DNA of 21,943 nt from Anammoximicrobium sp964409865 (lineage in GTDB: Bacteria; Planctomycetota; Planctomycetia; Pirellulales; Pirellulaceae), in the NCBI GenBank assembly GCA_964409865.1, contig CAYPGE010000113.1, positions 1-21,943 on the forward strand. The letters are read 5' to 3'. Made by a program: the position numbers and the translations under genes. Shown here piece by piece: positions 1-8,298 of the stretch; position 1 is the stretch's first letter; every line of letters starts with the position of its first letter. Under the pieces are notes generated by a model. The model made no database searches, was not told where the DNA came from, and worked only from the letters and a program-made list of their open reading frames with translations.

Positions 1-1
1 G

Positions 2-1186
2 AAAAACGTGCTGAGCGTGATGATGCAGTGCACGTTTTTGATGGGTCTGATGACCATCGCTTGGACGCTGTGGGGATATTCTTTGGCGTTCGGCGGCAGC
101 GGCCGCTGGCTGGGAAACCTGGACTACGTGCTGCTGCGGGACGTGGTCAGGGTCTGGGACCCGCAGGCGGGCCGCCCCGTGACTCCCATGGAGGGCGCGA
201 TTCCGCGGTTGACGCACATGCTGTTTCGGGGCATGTTCTTCATCTTTACGCCGGCCCTGATCTGCGGCGCGTTCGCCGAACGGATGAAGTTCAGCGCCAT
301 GGTCGTGTTGATGGTGCTGTGGGGCACGTTCGTCTACTGCCCGTTGTGCCATTGGGTTTGGGATGGCGGTTTGTTGGCATTCGTGAGAACCGGCGAATCG
401 GGAAACGGACTGGCGGGCGGGTCTTTGGATTTTGCCGGCGGGACCGTCGTGCACATCAGTTCGGGCGTGTCCGCTCTGGTGATCGCCGTGGTGCTCGGCA
501 AGCGGTTGGGTTATGGCCGCGAGCCCATGCCGCCTCACAATCTGACCTACACGGCCATCGGGGCGGCGATGCTGTGGGTGGGCTGGCTGGGCTTCAACGG
601 CGGCAGCACGCTGGCCTGCGACGACTTGACGCCCAGTGTTTTTGCCGCGACCCACTTGTCGGCCGCCGCGGGCGGTGTGACCTGGGCGGGGATCGAGTGG
701 TGGCGCCGCGGCCAGCCGACGGTCTTGGGCACTTGCACGGGGACGGTGGCGGGCCTGGTGTGCATTACGCCGGCCGCGGGTTTTGTCAGCCCCGTTTCGG
801 GTCTGGTCTTCGGCATTGCGGCCGGTTGTCTCTGCTATTACGCTTGTGTCTCGTTGAAGTTGCGGTTCGGCTATGACGACTCGCTGGACGCCTTTGGGGT
901 GCACGGCGTCGGCGGGACGTTGGGGGCCCTCCTCACCGGCGTGTTCGCCACGCGCGCCTGCTGGAACATCGACGGCGGACACCCGTTGGGATTGATCGAA
1001 GGCGAAACACGCATCCTGCTGGGGCAAATCGTGGCGGTCGCCGTCACCTATGTTTTCGCCGCCCTGGTGACGCTGATCCTGGTGCGGATCGTCGATGCCG
1101 TGGTGGGACTGCGCGTCCATCGGGAACAAGAAGCGATAGGGCTCGACCTGAGCCAGCACGGAGAAGGCGGGTACATTTTCCTCTAA
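2..1186 (+). CDS. amt: Ammonium transporter (Amt family), 5' end outside the window
   Basis: This inner-membrane channel takes up ammonium/ammonia. The frame is open from the first bases and begins inside the protein (KNVLSVMMQC, a conserved early Amt segment), so the true start lies upstream; the GTG at 8 is not a credible start. Visible family signatures are GAFAERMKFSA, CHWVWDGG, DFAGGTVVHISSG and DAFGVHGVGGTLG. The last two carry the paired pore histidines of Amt/Mep/Rh proteins, at about residues 149 and 299 counted from position 8. Many hydrophobic segments fit a polytopic membrane protein. The C-terminal tail (VHREQEAIGLDLSQHGEGGY) is the cytoplasmic region that contacts PII in characterised homologues. 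A PII gene follows 115 bp downstream, the usual amt-glnK pairing, but here with a palindromic repeat in the gap. Confidence 0.95.
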   Translation, partial: KNVLSVMMQCTFLMGLMTIAWTLWGYSLAFGGSGRWLGNLDYVLLRDVVRVWDPQAGRPVTPMEGAIPRLTHMLFRGMFFIFTPALICGAFAERMKFSAMVVLMVLWGTFVYCPLCHWVWDGGLLAFVRTGESGNGLAGGSLDFAGGTVVHISSGVSALVIAVVLGKRLGYGREPMPPHNLTYTAIGAAMLWVGWLGFNGGSTLACDDLTPSVFAATHLSAAAGGVTWAGIEWWRRGQPTVLGTCTGTVAGLVCITPAAGFVSPVSGLVFGIAAGCLCYYACVSLKLRFGYDDSLDAFGVHGVGGTLGALLTGVFATRACWNIDGGHPLGLIEGETRILLGQIVAVAVTYVFAALVTLILVRIVDAVVGLRVHREQEAIGLDLSQHGEGGYIFL

Positions 1187-1189
1187 GAA

Positions 1190-1269
1190 TCGGCGAATCA
1201 ATCACTGGCCGTGTCTCGGCTGCGATCATCACGCGGAGCGTGATGGCTGCTTTGATATTGATTCGCCGG
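1190..1269. repeat. Nested inverted repeat, family copy 1 (GGCGAATCAAT arm, ATCACGC core)
   Basis: The outer arms are a perfect 11-bp inverted repeat, GGCGAATCAAT at 1192-1202 and its complement at 1257-1267. Inside is a hairpin with ATCACGC at 1228-1234 and GCGTGAT at 1238-1244 around GGA. The same arm and core recur at 10983-11082. The copy lies wholly in the amt-PII gap, 4 bp after the amt stop, where it could form a stable hairpin in the transcript. That effect is inferred. Confidence 0.8.
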
Positions 1270-1301
1270 TTCCAAGGCAACGAACCGGAGATGCGGACGT
1301 C

Positions 1302-1640
1302 ATGAAAAAAATCGAAGCGGTCATCCGTCCCTTCAAGGTCGAGGAGCTGAAAACCGCGCTCAGCGAGATCGGCGTGCACGGGATGACGATCATCGAGGTG
1401 CGCGGATTCGGCCGGCAGAAGGGACACACGGAACATTATCGCGGGACCGAGTACACGGTCGACTTCGTTCCCAAGATCAAGGTCGAGGTGACGTGTTCCG
1501 ACGACAGCCTGCAAAAGGTGGTGGACACGATCCTCCGCACCGCCCAAACCGGGCAGACCGGGGACGGCAAGGTGTTTGTGTCCGACTTGACGGACGTGAT
1601 CCGTATTCGTACCGGCGAAACGGGGGAAGAGGCGCTGTAA
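1302..1640 (+). CDS. glnB: Nitrogen regulatory protein PII (GlnB/GlnK)
   Basis: PII is a small trimeric signal protein that senses 2-oxoglutarate, ATP/ADP and, through covalent modification, glutamine. It controls ammonium transporters and nitrogen metabolism. At 112 residues it has exactly the family length. It starts MKKIEAVIRPFKVEELKTAL, carries the T-loop segment GHTEHYRGTEYTVDF with the uridylylation tyrosine at Y51, and ends with the nucleotide-binding segment TGQTGDGKVFVSDLTDVIRIRTGE. A weak GGAG lies 11 bp before the ATG. It sits between an ammonium transporter and glnD, so its membrane partner and its modifying enzyme are both encoded next to it. The transporter neighbour favours GlnK, but sequence alone does not separate GlnB from GlnK. 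Confidence 0.95.
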   Translation: MKKIEAVIRPFKVEELKTALSEIGVHGMTIIEVRGFGRQKGHTEHYRGTEYTVDFVPKIKVEVTCSDDSLQKVVDTILRTAQTGQTGDGKVFVSDLTDVIRIRTGETGEEAL

Positions 1641-1702
1641 AAGGGCCCGCATCCGAATCATCTCAGAATCGCTACGGTTACAGGTTCCTGTGGGCTCACG
1701 TT

Positions 1703-4339
1703 ATGCCTGGTCCGAATCTCCGCCCCGCCGTCCTGGCTGCCCGAGACCAACTCCGCAAGGGGCGCGAGAAGCTGCGGACCCTGCACGCCAGCGGGGCTCC
1801 CGGCATCCAGGTCAGTTCCTACCTGACGGACCTGATCGACGCCGTTTGCCTGGAGCTGTACCAAACCGCCCTGGCCGATCTTGGCGGCCACGCCTGCGAA
1901 ACCCACCTGGCGCTGGTGGCGCACGGCGGGTACGGACGGCGCGACGTAGCCCCCTTTTCGGACGTCGACCTGATGCTGCTGCTGGACCCCGGCAGCGAAC
2001 CGCACGTCCGCCCGGTCGCGCGGCGTTTGACCCAGGACATCTGCGACGCCGGCCTGACGCTGGGATTCAGCCTCCGCACCCCGAAGGAGGCCTGTAGCCT
2101 GGCTTTGTCGGACGCCACCGTGTTCACGTCGCTGTCCGAATCCCGCTTCCTGGCCGGCCACAAACCGATTTTCGCGCGGTTCTTCCGCCGCCTGCAACGC
2201 GCGGCGGAAAAGAACTCGCGGCGTTTGACCGCTGCCATCGAGAAGGCGCGGCACGAGGAGCGGCAGACCTACGGCGAAACCAATTTCCTGCTGATGCCGA
2301 ACATCAAACGGTCACTGGGTGGCTTGCGCGATATCCAACTGGTGCGTTGGCTGGGGTTCGCCCGGTACGGAAACCCCGATCCCGAAGCGCTGGAAAGCTT
2401 GGACGCCATCAGCCCCGAGGACCGGCGGCGACTGCGGCGAGCGCAGGAGTTCCTGCTGCGCTTGCGCAACGAGCTTCATTTCCACTCGAATCGCGCTCAG
2501 GACGTGCTGGACCGGCAAGAGCAATTGCGGTTGGCGAAGCTGTACGGCTACCAGGGCGACGAGGGCCTGCTGCCGGTCGAACAGTTCATGCGCGACTACT
2601 TTCATCACACCAGCGAAGTGACCTACGCGATGACGCACTTCTTGGCCACGGCCAAGGCCCGCGTGGGCGTGCGGAGTGTCTTCAACTGGCTGATGAGCCA
2701 CAATGTGGAGGGCGATTACCGCGTGGGGCCGATCTACATCAGCGCCACGCCACGCGGCCTGGCCAGGTTGCGTCGCGACCTGGTCCACGTGCTGCGTCTG
2801 ATGGATCTCGCCAACTTGTACGACAAAATGATCGAGCACCGCACTTGGGAAGTCATTCGAGAGGCGGTCAAGGAGCGAGCCGCGATTGCGCTGACCCGCG
2901 AAGTGGCGGACCGTTTCTTGTCGCTCCTCTCGCAACCCGGCCGCCTGGGCGATTTGCTCCGCCGGTTGCACCAGTTGCGCGTCCTGGAGCAGATCATCCC
3001 CGGCATGAGTCACGCGCGGTGCCTGCTGCAATTCAACGAATTCCACAAGTACACCGTCGATGAGCATTCGATCCGTGCCGTGGAGCAAGCCGAGCGGTTT
3101 TTCGACCACCCCGGGACCGTGGGCGAGGCGTACCGGGCACTCCGCAATAAACGCCTGCTGCACCTGGCCTTGCTGATTCACGACTTGGGCAAAGGAAACC
3201 CGGAGGACCACTGCGACGTGGGCGCGCGGCTGGCCGAGGAGACGGCGCAACGTTTGGGATTGGCCGAACGGGAAGCCGAAATCCTGCGGTTCCTGGTCCG
3301 CCGGCACCTGGTCATGTCCGAACTGGCGCAGTTCCGGGATGTGTACGATCCGGATGTGGTCGTAGGCTTGGCCGTCGAGGTAGGTTCCCCGGAGGTCCTG
3401 CAGATGCTGTACGTCATGACCTGCGCCGACTGGGCCGCCGTCGGCCCCGGCGTGCTGACGGACTGGAAACTGGACCTGCTGACCCAACTGTATCTGAACG
3501 CGCGGCGGCATTTGACGGGAGAGACCGCGGCCGGCGCGCCGGACACGGCGCAGAGTGCGCGTCGCGAGGAATTGCGGAGGCTCGCGCGCGAGAAGGGAGT
3601 TGCCGGCGCCTGGTGGAGCCGGCAGTTGGACGCCCTGCCGCCCGTGTACTTGTTTGCCGAGTCACCGCGAGCGATCGTCGAGCAACTTCAGCGGCTGCAG
3701 CAACTGAAGCGTCAAGACGCGGTGGCCTGGGCCCGGTATCTGCCGGAACGCAGCGCGGTGGAGTACACCATCGGCACTTACGAGGACATCACGCCGGGCA
3801 TTTTTCACCGGCTGACCGGCGTGCTGACCAGCCAACGCTTGGAAATCCTCTCGGCGGAAATCCACACGCTGGCCGACGGCCTCGTGCTGGATCGCTTTTA
3901 CGTGCAGGACCGGGATTTCGCGGGCGAGCCGCCGGATTCCCGACGGGAAGACGTCTGCGGCAAGCTCACCAATTCGCTCCGCCAGCCGACTGACCAGCCG
4001 CCGAAGTTCCCTACGCTCTGGGGAGCGAGTTCCCGTTCTCGCGGCGCAAGACCCCACCGGCCTCCGCCGCAAGTCCTTGTCGACAACGCGACCTCCGATC
4101 GCTTCACCATCCTGGATGTTTTCGCACTCGACCGCCTGGGGTTGCTGTACACGATCACCCGGCGTCTGTACGAACTGTGCCTGTCCGTCCACAAGGCGAA
4201 GATCGGCTCGCATCTGGACCAGGTCGTGGACGTGTTCTACGTCACCGACAACGAGGGCAACAAGATCAGCGACGAGCGGCGCCTGACCGAAATCCGCGAC
4301 TCCCTGCTGGAGCGAATCCGGCAGCTTGAGGAGAGCTGA
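1703..4339 (+). CDS. glnD: Bifunctional PII uridylyltransferase/uridylyl-removing enzyme GlnD
   Basis: GlnD adds UMP to PII at the conserved T-loop tyrosine when glutamine is low and removes it when glutamine is high. The 878-residue product is close to the length of E. coli GlnD. It shows an N-terminal nucleotidyltransferase domain with GGYGRRDVAPFSDVD at residues 75-89 (metal-binding D87 and D89), a GlnD-type helical linker (LMPNIKRSLGGLRDIQ, LRLRNELHFHSNRAQDVL), an HD hydrolase domain with HDLGKG starting near residue 493, and two C-terminal ACT domains near residues 690-735 and 800-876. The open frame extends upstream into the PII gene, but that would overlap a conserved gene and the added sequence is unlike GlnD. 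The ATG at 1703, 62 bp after glnB, is therefore chosen, although its ribosome-binding site is poor. The stretch before the second ACT domain (about 3990-4080) is proline- and arginine-rich and poorly conserved in character. Confidence 0.93.
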   Translation: MPGPNLRPAVLAARDQLRKGREKLRTLHASGAPGIQVSSYLTDLIDAVCLELYQTALADLGGHACETHLALVAHGGYGRRDVAPFSDVDLMLLLDPGSEPHVRPVARRLTQDICDAGLTLGFSLRTPKEACSLALSDATVFTSLSESRFLAGHKPIFARFFRRLQRAAEKNSRRLTAAIEKARHEERQTYGETNFLLMPNIKRSLGGLRDIQLVRWLGFARYGNPDPEALESLDAISPEDRRRLRRAQEFLLRLRNELHFHSNRAQDVLDRQEQLRLAKLYGYQGDEGLLPVEQFMRDYFHHTSEVTYAMTHFLATAKARVGVRSVFNWLMSHNVEGDYRVGPIYISATPRGLARLRRDLVHVLRLMDLANLYDKMIEHRTWEVIREAVKERAAIALTREVADRFLSLLSQPGRLGDLLRRLHQLRVLEQIIPGMSHARCLLQFNEFHKYTVDEHSIRAVEQAERFFDHPGTVGEAYRALRNKRLLHLALLIHDLGKGNPEDHCDVGARLAEETAQRLGLAEREAEILRFLVRRHLVMSELAQFRDVYDPDVVVGLAVEVGSPEVLQMLYVMTCADWAAVGPGVLTDWKLDLLTQLYLNARRHLTGETAAGAPDTAQSARREELRRLAREKGVAGAWWSRQLDALPPVYLFAESPRAIVEQLQRLQQLKRQDAVAWARYLPERSAVEYTIGTYEDITPGIFHRLTGVLTSQRLEILSAEIHTLADGLVLDRFYVQDRDFAGEPPDSRREDVCGKLTNSLRQPTDQPPKFPTLWGASSRSRGARPHRPPPQVLVDNATSDRFTILDVFALDRLGLLYTITRRLYELCLSVHKAKIGSHLDQVVDVFYVTDNEGNKISDERRLTEIRDSLLERIRQLEES

Positions 4340-4493
4340 TGGGGAAGGGGAACCCGCTATGCTTGATGTGGCGAAACAGATGGAAGCAGCCTTGCAAGAA
4401 CTTCAGCCATGAAAAAGACGCGGCTGTCCTCCGCAAGTTACCGCCTGGGCAGCCAACGATACCCGCGCCTTGAACAATCCGAAAGTGGCAACC

Positions 4494-5801
4494 ATGAAAC
4501 CGATCCACAAAACTCTGAATCCTTCGAGTTCTGACTTCCCCCGCCGCAAGTTTCTGGGGGCCGCGGCGCTCGGCGCCGTCGCGGTGCCGCGGCTCGCGTC
4601 GTCGGCGGAACCTCCAGTCGCCGTTTCAGCCGCCGCCAAGCAACGGCCTGAGTTGGCGATCTCGACCGACGTGCTGGTGATCGGCGGAGGGACGGCCGGG
4701 ACGGCCGCCGCGATTCAGGCGGCCCGAATCGGCGCGAAAACGCTGCTGGTGGAACGCGGCAGCCAGTTGGGCGGCACGATGACCGCAGGCGGCGTCGCCT
4801 TTCCCGGATTGTTCCATGCCTGGGGCAAACAGGTGATCGCGGGAATCGGCTGGGACCTGGTTCGGCAGACCGTCGAACTGGATGGCGGCCAACTGCCCGA
4901 TTTCACGATACCCGCTCCGCCCGGCCGCCACTGGGTACACCAGGTGCTCATGAACCCGTTCCTGTATGCGGTCCTGGCAGAAGAGGCCTGCCGCCTGGCG
5001 GGCGTCGAAATCTGCTATTACGAGTTTCCCGTGGCCGCTCAACCTGCGCGGGGCGGCTGGCAGGTCGAGGTCCTCGGTCCTGGCACTCGACGGCACGTGA
5101 CCTGCAAGCAGTTGATCGACTGCACCGGCGGCGCCGACGTCGCCGGCATGCTGGGGCTGGAACGTCTGCGCGAGGACGAGACGCAGCCGGGGTCGATGCT
5201 GTTCAAGCTGGGCGATCCCTTCCAGGCGGGACGCGAGCGGTTGGACGCGGTCTATGTCCACGGCGCCGACTCGTCGAACTCCGTGACCCGCACCGAGGCC
5301 AATTTGGCGGGCCGCCGCACTATCCTGGAACGTCTCCGGACACGTCGAGCGCGAGGCGACCAGGCGGCTCGTCTTGTGCAACTCCAACCCGAGACCGCCT
5401 TTCGCGAGAGCTACCGGATTTTGGGCGAGGTGGTGATCACGCACGAGGATTACGTCGGCGGGCGCGTCTTCGACGATGCCGTATGTTATGCCTTCTATCC
5501 AGTCGATCTGCACACGCGGCAGGGCGTGCGACCCCAACCGCTGAAGGAGGGCATCGTTCCCACCGTTCCGTTGCGAGCGCTGATTCCCAAGGACAGCCGC
5601 AACCTGATGGTGGCCGGGCGCAGCGTCAGCAGCGATCGGCTGGCCAATTCCGGCCTGCGGGTCCAGGCCTCGTGTATGGCCATGGGCCAGGCCGCCGGCG
5701 CCGCAGCCGCCCTGGCCGCCCGCGGAACCCTCTCGCCCCGAGAAGTCCCCCTCGCTGACCTGAAAGCCGTGCTCCAGCAGCACGCAGCCATCACGCCATG
5801 A
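4494..5801 (+). CDS. Tat-exported FAD-dependent oxidoreductase
   Basis: The 435-residue protein belongs to the FAD-dependent oxidoreductase type with an N-terminal Rossmann fold (PF12831-like). A twin-arginine signal is visible (FPRRKFLGAAALGAVAVP, residues 15-32), so it is probably exported folded with its cofactor. The dinucleotide motif DVLVIGGGTAGTAAAIQAA follows at residues 59-77, then the acidic VERGSQLGG strand end. The C-terminal NLMVAGRSVSSDRLANSGLR...MAMGQAAGAAAALA is the typical second FAD contact of this family. Substrate unknown. An upstream TTG at 4470 is also in frame, but the ATG at 4494 puts the Tat motif at the usual distance from the N terminus. Neither start has a strong ribosome-binding site. 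Neighbours do not reveal its pathway. Confidence 0.85.
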   Translation: MKPIHKTLNPSSSDFPRRKFLGAAALGAVAVPRLASSAEPPVAVSAAAKQRPELAISTDVLVIGGGTAGTAAAIQAARIGAKTLLVERGSQLGGTMTAGGVAFPGLFHAWGKQVIAGIGWDLVRQTVELDGGQLPDFTIPAPPGRHWVHQVLMNPFLYAVLAEEACRLAGVEICYYEFPVAAQPARGGWQVEVLGPGTRRHVTCKQLIDCTGGADVAGMLGLERLREDETQPGSMLFKLGDPFQAGRERLDAVYVHGADSSNSVTRTEANLAGRRTILERLRTRRARGDQAARLVQLQPETAFRESYRILGEVVITHEDYVGGRVFDDAVCYAFYPVDLHTRQGVRPQPLKEGIVPTVPLRALIPKDSRNLMVAGRSVSSDRLANSGLRVQASCMAMGQAAGAAAALAARGTLSPREVPLADLKAVLQQHAAITP

Positions 5802-5909
5802 ATTGTGCCGCACATCCTGCGTGGACGGACCGACTGGACGTTGCGGCAAGAAAACGCGAAGATCAGCACCTGTCCAGGAACAACTTCGCAGGGCGAAATT
5901 CACTCCGCC

Positions 5910-5931
5910 CGAGCGGACTGAAGTCCGCTCG
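5910..5931. repeat. Short palindrome (GAGCGGACT/AGTCCGCTC)
   Basis: A 10-bp perfect inverted repeat with a 2-nt centre, about 110 bp after the FAD oxidoreductase stop. No T-run follows, so it is not a classical intrinsic terminator, though it could protect the 3' end of the transcript. The rest of the 304-bp gap between the two genes holds no convincing gene; its downstream half is family copy 2. Confidence 0.65.
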
Positions 5932-5968
5932 ACGAACGAATCACGGAGTTGACTTTGGACACGTGCTT

Positions 5969-6068
5969 AGCAGCGTTCGAGAAATAACTGTCACCCCGTC
6001 AAAGTAGCCATCACACTCCGTGTGATGATCGGCAAGAAACACGGGACAGTTATTTCTCGAACGCTGCT
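5969..6068. repeat. Nested inverted repeat, family copy 2 (GTTCGAGAAATA arm, ATCACAC core)
   Basis: The outer arms are a perfect 24-bp inverted repeat at 5969-5992 and 6045-6068, including GTTCGAGAAATAACTGTC. The core hairpin is ATCACAC at 6010-6016 and GTGTGAT at 6020-6026 around TCC. The outer arm matches copies 3 and 4, while the core, read on the minus strand, matches copies 1 and 5. It ends 37 bp before the hydrolase start, so it would lie in the leader of that gene if transcription starts upstream. Confidence 0.9.
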
Positions 6069-6105
6069 TGGGACTCGATTAACCACATCGCCTGGGAGCC
6101 TCCAG

Positions 6106-7884
6106 ATGACACGTCTCACAACCCGGACCCTTCTGACCGGCTTCGGCGCCTGGGCCGTATGTGCCGCGGCCCAGGCCGCCGCGCCGGTGAGTCAGCTGCA
6201 AGCCGTCGCACGTGATGGTCAGGTGTTTCTGACCTGGCAAGAGGCCGATACGCCCGAGGGGACGACCTTCAACGTCTACCTGTCCGAGCGCGCGATCGCC
6301 GACGTGACGCAGGCCGAGAAGATCGCTCATCACATCGAGCGCCACAGCGCGCGGGACTGGTGGGAAGACCCGGTGGCGCTTGGCAAGGGCGAGCCCCGCC
6401 CAGCAGTCGGCTTCCTGATCCAGGAGGGCGGCCAGCGACTGGACCCGGCTGGCGGCTTGTTCGTCCACACGGTCCGGCCGGGTAGGTTGGGACTCCGTCC
6501 CGACCGGGTCGGGACGGAGTCCCAATCGGCACCGCCGGAGCGAGCAGAGCGGCTGTACTTCGCCGTCACTTCGACAGCTCCCGACGGCCGCGAGGACACG
6601 CACCTGGCCGCCGGCGTCAATTCGCTCACGGCGGGCGTACCGGCCGTCCCCGGCGCGATCCGGCCCATCTGGCAACGGCCGGGCCCGCCGCCCCCGCCCG
6701 GCGCCGGACGCGGCAAGGCCCAGTGGCTCAGCCTGCACGGCAAGAGCGGCGTGGTTCCCGACATGGAGTACCTGTTCTTCGGCGACCGGACGATGGGCTG
6801 GCGCGAAGGGCTGGCGGTCAAGTTCAGCGTGCGCGTCGCGGGCGACGAGGTCGTGATCCGTCCCACCGACCGGACGTGGATCAACCGCCCGCACCCCGAC
6901 GGCGCAGGCGGCTCGGCCATCTGGAGCTTCTGGTACGGCTACAACTCCGAGATCTGCGACCGCCAGCGCATGGCACAGGGCGTTCCGACCAATTACACCG
7001 AGCGTCGCAACCTGTGGATTCTCGACTGGGTCGGCCGCCATTATCAGACCGATCCGAACCGCTGGTATTGTTCGGGCAGCTCGATGGGCGGCTGCGGCAC
7101 GATCTCCTTCGGCCTGCGCCATCCCGACTTGTTCGCTGCGCTGCACGCCCACGTGCCGATCGTCAGCTATACCTATCTGGGCTCCGGCAGCGCCAAGCGG
7201 CTGGAAGCGGCGTGCTGGGGCGGCCCGATCACCGAGGACGTCAAGACCAACGAAGGCGTCCCGCTGTTGGACCGCATGAACGGGACGAAGTTCGTCCGCG
7301 AGTCCGACGCCGACCTGCCGCCGCTGTTCGTCGTCCACGGGCGCCGCGACGCTTCGATCCCTTGGGAGAACAATCCGCCGTTCTATCGGGCGATGAACGA
7401 AGCCCGGCAGGCGCTGGCCGTGTACTGGGACGACGGCGAGCATCCGACCGCCGGCAAAGACGCACCGGCCGACGTCAAGGCTTGGACCCAACAGTTCCGG
7501 CAATTCCGCCTCGATCAGAGCTTCCCGGCGTTTGCCAACACGTCTGCCAGCCGCGACCCCGGCAACGGGAATCCGGACGACGGCGATATCGTGGGCTGGA
7601 TCAATCGCGGCCTGTCTTGGCGCGAGATCGAGGACGAGCCGGACCATTACGCGATCACGATCCTGGCCGAATATCCGGGCCTGGAGTATCCGCTCCGCAC
7701 CGACGTGACTCTACGGCGCGTGCAGAAGTTCCGGACAGCGCCGGGCGAACGGCTGAGCGTCCGCATCGGCGACGCGCCGCCCGCCCAGATCGCCGCCGCC
7801 GCCCGCGGCCGGATCACGATCCCCGCGATCGCCATCCCCTCCCCGGCCGGCGTGCGATTGAAAATCTTCCGGATCAACCGTTAA
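6106..7884 (+). CDS. Secreted alpha/beta-hydrolase (esterase or peptidase type) with N-terminal FN3-like domain
   Basis: The 592-residue protein begins with a Sec-type signal (MTRLTTRTLLTGFGAWAVCA, probable cleavage after AQAAA). An FN3-like stretch follows (VSQLQAVARDGQVFLTWQEADTPEGTTFNVYLS). The alpha/beta-hydrolase core has nucleophile elbow GSSMGG with Ser326, probable acid Asp415 in HGRRDASIPW, and probable His446 in DDGEHPTA. This arrangement is seen in PHB-depolymerase-like esterases and prolyl-oligopeptidase-like enzymes; the substrate cannot be told. About 120 residues at the C terminus look like an extra beta domain. The frame is open back to 6022, but that extension is translated repeat copy 2. 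The ATG at 6106 has GGGAG at 6094-6098 and is followed directly by the signal peptide. Residues 128-140 are encoded by a perfect palindrome (separate entry). Confidence 0.8.
   Translation: MTRLTTRTLLTGFGAWAVCAAAQAAAPVSQLQAVARDGQVFLTWQEADTPEGTTFNVYLSERAIADVTQAEKIAHHIERHSARDWWEDPVALGKGEPRPAVGFLIQEGGQRLDPAGGLFVHTVRPGRLGLRPDRVGTESQSAPPERAERLYFAVTSTAPDGREDTHLAAGVNSLTAGVPAVPGAIRPIWQRPGPPPPPGAGRGKAQWLSLHGKSGVVPDMEYLFFGDRTMGWREGLAVKFSVRVAGDEVVIRPTDRTWINRPHPDGAGGSAIWSFWYGYNSEICDRQRMAQGVPTNYTERRNLWILDWVGRHYQTDPNRWYCSGSSMGGCGTISFGLRHPDLFAALHAHVPIVSYTYLGSGSAKRLEAACWGGPITEDVKTNEGVPLLDRMNGTKFVRESDADLPPLFVVHGRRDASIPWENNPPFYRAMNEARQALAVYWDDGEHPTAGKDAPADVKAWTQQFRQFRLDQSFPAFANTSASRDPGNGNPDDGDIVGWINRGLSWREIEDEPDHYAITILAEYPGLEYPLRTDVTLRRVQKFRTAPGERLSVRIGDAPPAQIAAAARGRITIPAIAIPSPAGVRLKIFRINR
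6487..6525. repeat. 39-bp perfect palindrome inside the hydrolase coding region
   Basis: Left arm 6487-6505 and right arm 6507-6525 are perfect 19-bp complements around a single G (it opens TTGGGACTCCGTCCCGACC). The length is exactly 13 codons and it is in frame, adding LGLRPDRVGTESQ at residues 128-140 between two FN3-like strands. It looks like a repeat inserted in a coding sequence and tolerated in a surface loop. The insertion reading is inference. Confidence 0.9.
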
Positions 7885-8298
7885 GTGGTGTTTTCATTTT
7901 GTCTTGGGCGTGTATAATCTGGGCGTTGGCCAAGCGAGTGCTTGGCCGGCTGGAAGACCCCAGCACGACGGACACATTTCCGCTTCTTCCTTCCTGGTTC
8001 TCCTGCTCAGAGTCACCTCTCACAGTCTCCAGGATCGACGGCTGGTCGCGCCGGAAAGGTTCTCAACACAGGTGGTGCCAACGCACCGAGCCTGCGGCGA
8101 GCCATGGTTGCGCCCGGCATGGGCGGTTCGACTGCGTTTGGGTTGACTGCGATCTTCTGCGCCGCCCTGTTGGCGGAAACGAGGAATATGCGCGCTGCTG
8201 CGTCTGCAGCCCGCTGCGCGGGCACGCCGGGTGTGGTGCTGCGCAAAACGTTCTCGCGCGATCTCCTGCAATGAGCCCGAACGGCTCGAGGAATGACC
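7885..8298 (+). other. 414-bp intergenic leader before the RRM gene
   Basis: No convincing gene is seen; short frames here have no recognisable domain. It contains a perfect -10-like TATAAT at 7913-7918 without a good -35, a hairpin GGCCAAGC/GCTTGGCC (7928-7935 and 7940-7947, loop GAGT), and a short CGCCC/GGGCG hairpin near 8112. If transcription starts near 7925, the RRM mRNA would have a leader of about 370 nt. Long leaders are known on cold-regulated RNA-binding protein genes in some bacteria, but that link is only suggestive here. Confidence 0.4.
7913..7918 (+). promoter_or_regulatory. Possible -10 box (TATAAT) upstream of the RRM gene
   Basis: A perfect TATAAT 29 bp after the hydrolase stop, followed at once by a hairpin at 7928-7947. 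No good -35 sits 16-18 bp upstream, so it is only a candidate. Confidence 0.3.

Noticed and set aside
2312..3511. A 399-codon open frame on the minus strand inside glnD
   Set aside because: It is the antisense shadow of a high-GC gene with clear GlnD domains; its translation (Gln/His/Val-rich) shows no family.
6022..6105. A longer N terminus for the hydrolase
   Set aside because: The extra codons are repeat copy 2. The ATG at 6106 has a ribosome-binding site and starts the signal peptide.
6079..7647. A 522-codon minus-strand open frame opposite the hydrolase
   Set aside because: The plus strand has a signal peptide and a catalytic triad in order; the minus translation is a composition artefact.
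7928..7947. Intrinsic terminator of the hydrolase gene
   Set aside because: The hairpin is good, but no T-run follows.
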